DNA of 64,000 nucleotides from Platycnemis pennipes (lineage: Eukaryota; Arthropoda; Insecta; Odonata; Platycnemididae), in the NCBI GenBank assembly GCA_933228895.1, contig OW121850.1, positions 30,885,773 to 30,949,772 of the forward strand, given 5' to 3'. This document shows positions 45,501 through 56,452 of this stretch, one piece after another. The stretch's first letter is position 1. Each line of letters starts with the position of its first letter. The translations under genes and the position numbers were made by a program. The notes beneath the pieces were generated by a model. It saw only the letters and a program-made list of their open reading frames with translations. It did no database searches and had not been told where the DNA came from.

Positions 45501-48256
45501 TTAGTTTCGGGTATTTTAAGTACTTGCTCTTCCACTTTAATCGGTATGTTTTAATTTTAAGTAGAGGACAATTGTATTGTCAGCCTTGGGAGATTTGGCT
45601 GCCTGGTCTCGAGGAAAATCTACGGAAGACCTACTACTTATGGAGGGTAGATAAATCTTACCGCTGCTTCGTGCCACTCCTTGATACCTGCTAAACGGAG
45701 TGGTGGCCGTTAGGTAGAGGATGAATTACTTTCTTTGGAGGCAGAAAGCTCTTTCGCCTTCACCGTCCCCACCTTAGGCGGCGACTCCACGTGGGCGTCA
45801 CGTCCCCCTGACTATTCTTCTCTCCTCTCCCTTCCTGAATCACCCCCTCTCGCCCGGTCTCCCGATGGCTTTCGGAGTAGTCCCCCTTCGCCGCGATTCT
45901 CTTGCCTGACTATAATGCCCACGGATCCTTCCCCCTTCGAGAGAGACTAACCACTCCTTCCCTCCCCCCTTCCGATCTCTTCATAATCCTCCTCCTCTCT
46001 CCAAAACCTCCCCTATCTCATCTCCTCGGAGCGACAACCAACCTCATTCTCTTACGTTAGGAAAAAAATAAAGTCTTCCTCGCGCTTACGCACACTGTTT
46101 TCCCACCCTCTTTCTTTCCCCCTTCCTTCGTTTGGATCTTCTCCCTTAATCAATGCATTGGAATTAGCGCAGTCCCTTGGAAGTTCGGTCCAATTCGACA
46201 AAAAATTAACCAGTTAGGAGAGGTGGAGTGAGTATGATAGGGATTGTTTTGTCACCCCCTTTCGTGGTGGAAATCCCTAGTGAGAAGTCTATATTTAATA
46301 TAATTAGCGCAGGATATATGCTAGCTAGAGAAGTTTTATTATAACGAGCTCTATGGATATTTTTCCTTGCGTTTCTTCGAACCCTGGTTTTCCGTCGTGT
46401 TCCCTACTGAGTTTTTGGAACACGTTTGCCACCCGATACCCAATCTCACGAGTGTTGCAGCGTATCAACATCGACAAATTGCTCAGTTTCATGAGAAGTA
46501 ATGATTCAATGACTCGATAAAGCATCCAAAACGTTCGAGAATTAAACTTTTAACATTAAACTATAGCTCTAATCAATCCCTTTGTGCCAGGCTTTACTTA
46601 TTGTCAGTGAAATTTCTTTATGAAAACATGTGAAGAAAACAATACCACTATATAGGAGAATTTAATAACTACATGATAATTGTTTCTATGCTAGGCAACA
46701 TCACCACCAGATGATCAATGCAGTTGTGCTTTGAAACATTTTCTTGCATCGCTTCTTTCACCAGTTACCTATAACAGAATGACATGCGTGATGACATTCT
46801 CAAACATGTAAAAGGCTAGCGGAATGAAAAGTTTGTTAGGCGTGTACGAGAACTGCTTGTTTATTTTGGGAGTAATTTTGATTATTATTTATTGATACAC
46901 CGGTTTATCGATAAGCATTGCTTTTGTTATAGGGAAAGGGATACGTTTGAGCTATTTAAAGGAGCTTTAGCTAAGAGGGGGTATTATTGAGGTTCTAATT
47001 AGAGACATGAAGATAATATTAAATATGTCTAATGTGGAACTTGGCGTTGGAGAGGAGGAGGAACGGAGGATCTCTAAAATTGGTAGGAGAGGGAAAGTGG
47101 TGGGTTGAAGTAATTACATGGGAGAAATTCAAGTGGAAGAGTAACATTCCAGCAGTAGTGGAAAGAATGTTAGGAAAGTGTGGAAGAGGGAGGTGAGGGA
47201 ATAGATTCTCTCGATGACTTCAAGAGAAGGGGCAGCAGAAGTCTGAAAATTATGGGATATAAAGAGTGATTTAATAAAGAAAATGTGGATTGGTTAGGTG
47301 TACGTATTGCGAAATAGCTGCAAGTGACTATTCATAAGCGAAACTACCAATTTTGGAGGAATGCTTGTGATGATGATGGCAAATTTTCAAGTACCAGAGC
47401 GTCGTTAATGGAATTAAAATACACATTCGCCTCTGTTATTCTTTCTGATGAAGATTTATTGAGGCGTTTACTTTCGGTGTCGGTAGTAATTGCTATACTG
47501 GTATATTTATTATTCCGTTAAGAGCTAGGGAATTCCTGCACCCTCCAGCTGAAATCAAAGGGTAGAAATCTAAGTGTGTAGGTATTGCTTCACTTGCAAA
47601 ATAAACAGAAGTGCTCCTCCTCCATTCTGGGTTTCTCTCGTGAAATAATACACTCGTAAAATACTGAAGTGGGTTGTTCAACGCTGTTGCGAAGGTAACA
47701 TCACTCAATTCCTCGAATCATTCCCGATGCATAGCTATCGTTCGCGACTCTTCCATGGGGCGTAAATCGCTGCGAGAGCAACCCGAAAATTCAAAAGCGA
47801 AGGGGGGAAAGGATGCGTTTCAACGCTCGTGGTACTCCCGGCAACCCAGGTGGGCCTGCGAAGTCAAAACCGGGCTGTGAATCGGGGGATGCGGTGGATA
47901 CGCGGGGGATGAACAAAAGGGAGGAGCAGAATTACTCCATTTGCTTTCGGAACGAGACCCCACCCCCTCTCGTGCACAAGAACCCTCCCCCTTCATCCCT
48001 CCGTAATTTTCCTCCCATACCCCGAGTAATCCCGAATCATCCGCTCACAAGTAAAACTACCACACCGCCGCACTCCTAAAAGTATCCTTCCCCCAAAAAA
48101 TCCTACCGGCCCCGGGCAAGAGGGGAATGGCTTGATATTCCGTACGTGGAGAGTAAGATTAAGGAAGGGAGGAAGGGATCCTGCGTAAATTAAACTGGCC
48201 GCAGTGTATGAGTTTATTTTTAAATTACTGGAAGGAATGAATGTTTAGGTTTACAA
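42594..48256. other. anonymous DNA with pyrimidine-rich blocks
   Basis: No gene can be supported. A 130-codon - frame (43377-42985) has no recognisable domain. C/T-rich, CpG-containing blocks lie at 43.79-44.19, 45.73-46.15 and 47.74-48.15 kb, with a purine-rich block at 47.03-47.26 kb. Confidence 0.4.
43812..43825. promoter_or_regulatory. X-box (RFX) consensus match
   Basis: GTAACCTTGGCAAC fits GTNRCC-NN-RGYAAC exactly and lies in a CpG/C-rich block. RFX sites occur in promoters of ciliary genes. No adjacent gene is recognised, so a role is speculative. Confidence 0.4.
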
Positions 48257-48552
48257 CACTGTAAAAAGTTGATCTGATTTTCAGTGCGATCTGAATTTAA
48301 GCGCTGTCTGGTTTAAGGCAGGAACACGGATGCAAGGTGCGGAAGAGGCAGGAACATGGATGGTTGGTACAGGAGCAGTTAAGCAGGAAGCAGAGGGAGC
48401 AGGATTGTGGATGGTCTGATTTTCAGTCGTTCACCTGCCTTATTTTTAGACAAGATATTACTGCTGAAATTCAACATACCCTGTCTTAAAATTGTTGCAT
48501 CTGAAATTCAGATCCCTTTTGTACCTTAAAATCAGATCTACTTTTTACAGTG
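48257..48552. mobile_element. 296-bp CACTG-ended MITE, copy 2
   Basis: Same ends and length as 36335-36630. The flanks are AA on both sides, so the 2-bp target duplication is not strictly TA, which argues against Tc1/mariner. Four differences from copy 1 are visible, near positions 140, 150, 270 and 280 of the element. Confidence 0.9.
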
Positions 48553-50470
48553 AATAATCTACATGTTGTGGAGCAGAAATATCTTCTGCTCCTCCTTGGT
48601 CGTATCCTGAACAGTATATGAGCACACATGACGACCACGCTCTGGAACAGTTTAGTGTCACTTAATGGACGTTATGGAAGTTATTGGATGACATTTTCTA
48701 GTATGCTGTAAACATTTCTTGCTTTTCTAAATATTGGTAAATTTTGAATGGGAACTTGTTAAGGAAATACAATCCCAATTAAGGTTCTTATTATGTTCAA
48801 AGGACCAATCGGTGAAATCAAATGGGTTACTAACATTTATTATTAAACTTTTCTCCTGAAATCATTCATCAAAATTTAGGCTTTCACCAACTGTATTCGG
48901 CAATTTAGTACGAAGTGCCTCAACACTTTGATGCCAGAAAATATCCTTTTATTTTTTTACCCTTCGAATAACAAAACAGAAAAAATTTGAGATAATTCCA
49001 AGTTATTTTAATGTAAACTATTTGCAATTCAACTGACTTTTATACCAGAGGGTAAAAAGATATATCTCACAGTACGTATATTTGTGTACATAGTTCTATC
49101 CAAAATTAGCCCGCCTCTATTCTCTGTAATATACATATTTTTTCCGTTCGAACATTTGCCGTGGGCCTCACAAAGTATCAATTTGTTGAACCTTAGAATG
49201 GAAAAATTATTTTAAAATTTCAAACCAGGTATTACGTAGTCAGGTTGTCAGGTCGAAAACGTTTCAGCATGATAATCCAAAGGTTTATGGTTCGATTACA
49301 CCCTAAAGAATCGATGTTGTGCTTATTATAGGTTAGAGGGGGTGATTTAACCTTAGTATATGGATCATAATACTGTTATTACAATAATACTAGCAGACCT
49401 GCGGCTTGCGTCGCAGGCAGTCTCTGTCTGGTGTGCTCTTGAGAAGAACTTTGTGTTCTAGTGTCAAATCAGGTTTTACAAAGTGTTTGAAAACTACTGA
49501 TGACACATCACTAATAGGTGGCAGTAGTGTTTGTGCTTCAGGCAGGCAGTTATTGCTTCACTACTTAAAGTAGTCTTTGAATTTTTTTATACTTTTGTGA
49601 ACCAACTTTTCATAAGCCTTTCGTATGCAGAGAGAAGGAAATGGCAATTTTATAAATAAAGAAATGTGTCCCACTCTAATTGTCCTATATGTTTGTGCAC
49701 CTTTTCTACACAATATTTTCATTATATTTCGTCTCCCACTCTCAAAAACCACGATTTATGCGTTTTTCTCTGCACCACAAACTGCTAAAAGTCCAAAACT
49801 ACTACCAAATCATATAGACAGAGAATCCACTCTACGCACCAAACCTCACTATTTTAGCTAAAAACTTGGGAGGGAACAAAACAAAACGAATACAGAATGA
49901 CTGACTGATTGACACGCTACAAAATTACACCTAAACCGATTCAAAGGTGGCTGTGATATTTTTTCTGGGAACGTCTGGGTGGTTTAAAAAGAGAATTGGT
50001 CCTTTTAGCCTTTTCAAATATTTTAGGTGGGTATTTAAGTGAATGTCTTTTTTAAAATTGATGAAAAATGGAATGTTCTAGGAGGTTTTAATATAGTCGA
50101 TCGAATGGTTTTGACGAATAATTGGTAAGCTTTATATCCAATGCGATGTAAAGGTTGGTGTAATATATTTCTTGGGAGAGTTTTATTGCGCACTTTGAAC
50201 AAAATGATTGCGGAATGAAGGGTTCACTCCTGGATTTCGATCACGGAATTTTGCCACGTTCGTGCTCACGTCGTCGTTATCTTACATAAAAATCCCAATT
50301 ACTACAGCAAAAATTTTACTAAAACTTCTTTAAAAATTTTTGTGCTTCAGATTCGAAATCTGAATGATTGGAAGAAATCTTTTAGATAATTACAGTAAGC
50401 AGTGCGCTTGTAGAGGGTTTGCGTCTTCAATTACAATAGTGACAGCAATACAATTGGTTCACCCTTGAGG
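48553..50470. other. anonymous DNA
   Basis: No gene recognised. A possible tRNA-like SINE fragment lies at about 49225-49310, with TATGGTTCGATTACACC as a weak B box. ACTGACTGATTGACAC near 49900 resembles simple-sequence inside a degraded repeat. Confidence 0.4.
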
Positions 50471-50474
50471 TGCG

Positions 50475-50778
50475 TGTGTTTGAAACCGTCGAAATAATCT
50501 CGAACAGGTGAACAAGGAGTCACTTGGTACTAACACGAATGGTTTGCAAATTTAGTGTGCCTGAATCGCTCGTTACGGCATCATGAATTGTTTTCACTTG
50601 AGTTTTACTCATCTGTGTCCATAGATGTATAGAGCCCCCAGGTGAGTTAAAACACAAGTGTAAACAATGTATGAGGCTGCAATCAGCGGTTTTAAAACGA
50701 AATTTGCGAGCCATTCGTGTTTACACCTCGTGACTCCTTGGTTACCTATTCAAAATAACCCCAACGGTTTCATACACA
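50475..50778. repeat. long imperfect hairpin element
   Basis: The left arm TGTGTTTGAAACCG...GGAGTCACTT..ACACGAATGG...TTTTCACTTGAGTTTTACTC pairs with a right arm ending CGGTTTCATACACA. The two arms are roughly 150 bp each with many mismatches around a short loop near 50627. It is typical of a foldback MITE. No target duplication identified. Confidence 0.8.
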
Positions 50779-50782
50779 GCCC

Positions 50783-51293
50783 CCCCTGGGGGGTTATTTT
50801 GTAATCTCACCTTTTTAATGACTTTCTGCGGGAAGGCGGGAGATCCGTTTCGCTCTCTTAATGATCGGCTCACGAACGGTTCGTGAATTGTTGAAGCTTC
50901 TATCGGTAGCGCTATATGTTGCCGATCTCGGTGTGCTGAAGTTCTTCACGTTGTGTAAATTCCAAAAATACAATTTAAAATCGTTTGTATCTTTCTCGCT
51001 CTTGCTTTTTTCCAACTCAAGCTTCAAGTGGAAAGGATAGTGGCTCCATTTCACGTTCTTTATGAAGATGAGATGGGAACTAATGGCAGGCGGAGAATAT
51101 GAAACGGATCAAGAGTCGAAATATACGGATCAGAGCGGATGAATCGTCTAAAAGACCAGCACATGACCGGCAGTGCACCGTTTGAGATCCGAAGATGGTC
51201 ATGCCGCCTGGGTGGCGGAGTTTAACTACGAAAAAGTGACATTTTATGTCGTATTCTCACTAAAGTGAGATTACAAAATAACCCCCCAGGGGG
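50783..51293. mobile_element. TIR element, ~510 bp, CCTGGGGGG-ended
   Basis: CCCCCTGGGGGGTTATTTTG (then TAATCTCAC) at 50784 is inverted as GTGAGATTACAAAATAACCCCCCAGG at 51264-51289, so TIRs are about 29 bp. The interior contains GAAGCTTCTATCGGT (50896), also present at 52320 in the neighbouring element, so the two are related. Non-coding. Its right end is contiguous with the next element's left end. Confidence 0.7.
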
Positions 51294-52556
51294 CCTATTC
51301 TGTAAAGTCGAAAGAATTTCGGCTCATATGGAGAGTCGTGGGTCACCGCGACGAACGATTCGCGAACATCGTTCACCGCCGAAATTACGTATAACAGTTG
51401 ACTGTTATCCAACGTTATGTCTATCCAGCGTGCCATTATTACAATGGAAGGAACAAGCTGAGGTAATTAACAATAGTTAATCAACATGACTTACTGTTGA
51501 TGTTTGTAATCATTCGCTTTAAAATGTAACAATATATGCTGGTATGGAATAACGGCGGACTTATTAAGAAAGTGAAACTTCTGAAAATTGAAAGTGATTA
51601 CACCTTTGGAATTAAATCACGAAATGTTTTGGTTTTATCAATTGATTGTGTCGACAGCTTCTGTAATGATATTGTTTTCTCGAGTGAATCATTACATCTT
51701 CGTGCATATATTCCTCCGTCCGCCTATGTTTCTATTTATATAGTACATTCATTTGGAATCATTGATATCACAGTAGCAGATAACAAATATAGAACAACCG
51801 TTCAATATCCTGCGATAATGTACGCGTCCGAAGACCAAAGGACGTCTACATATACCCTGCAAGCCACCATAAAGGTGTGTGGGAGGGGGAGATAGCCACA
51901 CAGGGGGGACGTCCATACTATTTCAGAATTTGTCGGTAGAATACAACCACACAAAGAAAGGTACTCGTACAAAACAATTGCCAGCATAATGAGATTTGCT
52001 CAAACAATGTGATTTCCAACATGATACCATCTCTCTCTACAATGTAGATCGCCCCTGCAGTAACATTAAAATATTACGTAGAAGTTTTACACGAATAAAA
52101 AACTTATACCTATGTCTAGTCCACTCGACAATTTTTAATCAACATTAAACAAAAACATTGCATGGCGACAATTGAAAACAAAACAAACATTTTATTATAC
52201 TTCTAACTGTATATGCGGCAAGGAAACGGAGACATGAAAGATTTAATCAAAAGCTAGAATTAGATACATTCTCACCTTGTATCCCGCGCGATAAATATCA
52301 ACAAGTCGTCTGCTACAATCGAAGCTTCTATCGGTGCCCACCGCGATAGCAGCGCCTGCTCGCCAGAAAATATTTGGCGACGGATTAGGAACGAAATGAT
52401 CCGCAAAATGATCCGACTCCGTCGCCTTGAGCCGGAGCGACCGTCGCGGCATCAAGGGAGCACGGTTTGTACTACAAACTATGACATTTTCCCATATATG
52501 GGTATTGTTGTGACGTCGGAATCTCGAATTCGACTTTACAGAATAAGGCCCCAGGT
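51283..52556. mobile_element. TIR element, ~1.27 kb, GGGGCCT.ATTCTGTAA-ended
   Basis: GGGGCCTATTCTGTAAAGTC at 51285 is inverted as GACTTTACAGAATAAGGCCCC at about 52534-52553. A LINE 3'-end relic sits inside (51845-51895). Short frames are present but have no domain. The same TTACAGAATA.GGCCCC motif occurs in the centre of FB-A/FB-B. Exact ends and target duplication are unclear. Confidence 0.65.
51845..51895 (-). repeat. LINE 3'-terminal hairpin, copy 4 (antisense)
   Basis: On the - strand: CTCCCACACACCTTTATGG then TGGCTTGCAGGGTATATGTAG, the same end structure as at 4701. It lies inside the TIR element at 51.3-52.6 kb. No RT sequence recognised. Confidence 0.65.
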
Positions 52557-54670
52557 CTCATTCGTTTGGGGCGTATCGAAGCGTGGATGAGAACTTATTC
52601 ACAGCGGAGTTACGGAAGTCGTCGGAACGCAACGGGAGTGTAACTATTCACACCGCATCCCAAAGGGAAGGAGGAAGGAAGAGCGGGGTTGGTCGTCTAG
52701 CTGGCCTTTTGGTGCGTGCAGACTTCCCGACATCCTCTGCGTTGCCCTTACTCGAGGGAGCAACCCCTCCCATCGTTCCCGGCAGAGCACCAAATTATCG
52801 ATCGAATCGCTGGACCCGACATCACACACGCGCGCGCGCCTGCTCCCCTATCCGACGGCGAGAGAGCGTGCTCACATACACGCGCACATATCCAAAGGGC
52901 TCACTCATACTCTTCTGAAGCGCATTTCACCCGCCCTTTCTCCCTTCCCTAACCAACTCAGATTCATCCCCCCTTCCAAATCGCATACTTCGCCTCCGAT
53001 ACCCCTACTCTTTTTCCTTAGAGCCCTTCCTCAAGATCTGGGTTGCGGATAAGAGAGAAAAGTCCGAGAGGGCCGTCCAGTCGGACGCTTGTGGTTATTC
53101 GCGTTCATTATCACGAAAGGCTTCTCTCGGTATTCACGTTTCTTTCCCTTCCTGATGGCCGGGATTTGTTTCCCCTCCCTTTTAGCCGTGGAGAGTTTTG
53201 TATGCATTCAGTTGCCGGAGTTTTTTGCCCGTGGTTTGATCGCATACCACGAATCAAAGGAAACGTGGACTCTCTGTCGATCCAGCCGAGATTAATCATC
53301 AAACTTCGGAACACTAAATACCTTTTATTATTTTTAATTCCCCCGCGCAAGATCAAAGGTTTTTTTATTACCCCTGTTTCAAAGAAATATCTTCGTGATG
53401 CAGGAAGAAGAAATATATTCGTGATGCATAAAAGGTCTCAAGAAGCGCTTAAAATGTACCTTTTTTATTAAGTGGAGAATAATTCCATCATAATAAACAT
53501 TCCGCAAACATAAAGTTTCCATGTTGAAATGAAGTACGTAAATTGTGTGGTTGATTGTTGGAACGAGACCACCCAGCGAATTCAGGCATGAATGGTTTCT
53601 CAATTTGCTGAATTGACCCTCCTATTTGGTACAACGAAATCTTGTGGGATAGGGTTTGTCGAAAAAATTTGCTACCATGATTGTATTTGTTTTCATCTGG
53701 CCTCTGAATATCACCCCTTTTGTAGAAACATGATTTATATTTCATCTAAAAATTGTCCGCGTTTATATCGTGGTGTTGACATTTTCCCTTCAGATTAGCG
53801 AAATCCTCATTGACTTTATTATCGACCAAATTAATCACCCTATCAATGATCTTAGCCGAGCAGATACCTACCTGAAGGCCTGGTTTAGATCCCGGGGGCG
53901 TTATTTTCAATTGAGTGCTGTGTGGAGAGCAATTCAACTGTGTACCTATTCTCTCGACTAGGTGGAACGTTAAACTGTGGAACCCTTCGAGCCTCACATT
54001 AAACCCGCCGTCCGACACTAGTTCCTATCCCGGTGTCATTTAACCTCTCCGTTTTCTGGAAATGGAAAATTATATCCATTTACCCTCCCATCATCCAAAA
54101 GTTCTTCCCATATTACGTTAACCACTCGTACTGTATAGCAAAGACCACCTCAGATGTCGGCTGCCTTACCGAAGTACAACGAGGAATTCTTTGCGTCCAG
54201 GTAGGTATTTTTTTAAGAGGGGGGAAATGAATTTACGCACAGAGTGTTGGACTCGCGATGACTAGTCGCCATACCAACTAAAACCCTAACATCTTTTCTC
54301 CAATGACCTTTATACACCCGCGGGACCGCCGCAAAGCATTACTTCGCGGGGGGTGATCGTAGCCTTTCTGACATTTTCAATTATCATGCGATTTGGTCAG
54401 CTAATCTTGTCATCCTTGTTTTTTCTTCATGGCGAAGTCTTTTAATGACAGTGGTAGCAAAGTTGCTCGCCACTGTCCAGCTCTCTTCTGTTGCCATCAT
54501 CAGGTCGATTAAGTTTTCTGGGTCAGGTTTTGTCCCGAGTGCATCTACCAGTTCGCTTCCCTCCTCGTTGATACGTGGGCCCCAGAAAATCACGTGTTCA
54601 GCATACTCCGGAAACCCACATCCAGCTGGACATGCGTCCAGGTAGGCAAGGTTTTGGGAGGGGTTTTTTT
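52557..54670. other. CpG-rich patch then anonymous DNA
   Basis: 52.58-53.05 kb is CpG-rich with a short CACACGCGCGCGCG simple repeat near 52827. The remainder is unremarkable. TGCGTCCAGGTAGG occurs at about 54192 and again near 54635. No gene recognised. Confidence 0.4.
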
Positions 54671-54673
54671 CTT

Positions 54674-54781
54674 CTCGAATATTCTAGATTTCAAAACCGG
54701 AAGCCACGTGTTACTGATCTACTGTCCTTGGTCCCTGTTAAAAATGCATTGCTTCCGGTTTAGAAGTCTAGAATATTCGAG
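54674..54781. repeat. 108-bp hairpin element with two heat-shock-element matches
   Basis: CTCGAATATTCTAGATTTCA (continuing AAACCGGAAGC) at the left is inverted at the right as GCTTCCGGTTTAGAAG then TCTAGAATATTCGAG, so arms are about 31 bp. Each arm begins with a 14-bp match to the classical HSE CTnGAAnnTTCnAG (CTCGAATATTCTAG and its inverse). The left site extends to cTTCt-cGAAt-aTTCt with the flank. Confidence 0.8.
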
Positions 54782-56443
54782 GAGTTCACATCTGCAAGGA
54801 ACATGGTCAGACAATTAATTAAGTAAGTTGTGATTCATAATATTTCATATTATTCTTATATTAATTATATTTTAATGTTTTGCTAAAAAATATATGATAA
54901 GTGAGATCATTTAATCAGTATCCATGTAGCATGAAGGGGTATTATCTACCGTTGCTTACCTACAGCTACAAATTGAATATAGTTACATTACATGTCTACA
55001 AATACCTTTCAAATATTCCCCATTTCCGACTCTGGCCAATACAGCAGCAGTAAATTAAAAAAGGTTACTGCTAATGTATCTAAATGGCAACTATAACCAT
55101 GCTGGAAAAACATTGACAAATTTCCAAGCTTAAAAATGTTTCTTCGCGAATGAATTACGGTACTTGCCCAAGAACGTGTGCATTTGTGAATACCTATAAG
55201 GAAAAGTTTTGGAGCAGTGTTGCGACTATTGGGGATGTATAAATCGGTATGCGATTGTGGTCGTATTTACAAGCGATTGCCAGAGTTTTGCATTAAAGTC
55301 TCTTTTCAGTCAAATATATTTAGGAGGGTATAAGTGACGTGATAAAAACTCATTTCTATCTAGTGTTGACTTACACTGACGTTCCAGTTCCTTGCAATGT
55401 ATGCAGGTGCTTTGCTAGTTCAAAAAAATTGAAAATAATGAAATTATAGCTGATACTCATGCAGCTCTTTCGGTCAAGGTTTAAAATGTCGAAAGACTGC
55501 CAAAGGTCTTGGTCTTATGATTCTGAATACTGGTTTTAAGAGCCAACTTGGTAACCAGCAAAATATCAAAACTGAGAAAGAACAATTTTTTCATTATTAA
55601 TGCATATTGCATTTTAATGCTTTATTTTGGTTCAAACACTCCATTTATGCACGAATAACATTTGTTCCAAGTTTATTTCTCACTGTATTTACAATATTGA
55701 TAGTTAAAATCAGAATCATTGAAAAACCTCTGAAGTTGTTAGAAAATTATAAAAATCACATAATAAATGAGTTTCATTCAATTGTCCCTCGCAATTTACT
55801 AGAGCAATATTTTTAAACTCTCGGAATTTAATTTAAAAGACAAATGGCTTTTGTAAAATTTCTAAAAGCTTAGAGCTATTCTTTGAGTAATCATTAAATT
55901 TTCGCCCGGCTAAACTTCGTTAAGTTTTTCCGGGAAAATCTAATTTTGTGCCCTGCGGTGACAAGGTTTACCGGGATTCGTGGAATAGAGACTCACGAAC
56001 TACGTAATATGATTAAGAGCCATTCGGCAACTTTAAAGGAACTCAGAGTTACTATCTCTTGCCCCTGAGTGTACCGTGCGAGCGTTGTCACGAAACTTCT
56101 CCAACATTTCTAAGTGCAGGTAACTGAAAAGATTTTGCAACATCTTCCAAGCCACTAAATGGAGAAAAAAATGCCGTAATTTGAACAAAAGATTGATATA
56201 ATTAAAATATTATACTTTGCTATAAGATATATCCATGAATTTCTTAAGTATTGATTGGCACTTCCCTAGATAATAAATTCAAAATGACACAATCTAAGAA
56301 AGCGATTTCATCTCTGGGCGAGTTTTTTTACTTCTGAATAGCATTTACTAGCGCAAAAACGTCATAAAATACATATTGCGGACAGGCTCACCGAATATTT
56401 ATATTTTGAAGAGTCTCAAGGTTGGTTATAGAGTGGATGGTGA
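54782..56443. other. anonymous AT-rich DNA
   Basis: No gene or repeat recognised. Confidence 0.4.
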
Positions 56444-56452
56444 ATCCCAAGG
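56444..56452. repeat. 9-bp target duplication (8/9) of the 2.3-kb TIR element
   Basis: ATCCCAAGG here and ATACCAAGG at 58787-58795 flank the TAGGGTGGCC termini; a single substitution separates them. Confidence 0.75.

Noticed and set aside
51536..51895. 119-codon + frame
   Set aside because: No domain, and its last ~17 codons are an antisense LINE 3' end, so it is not a conserved gene.
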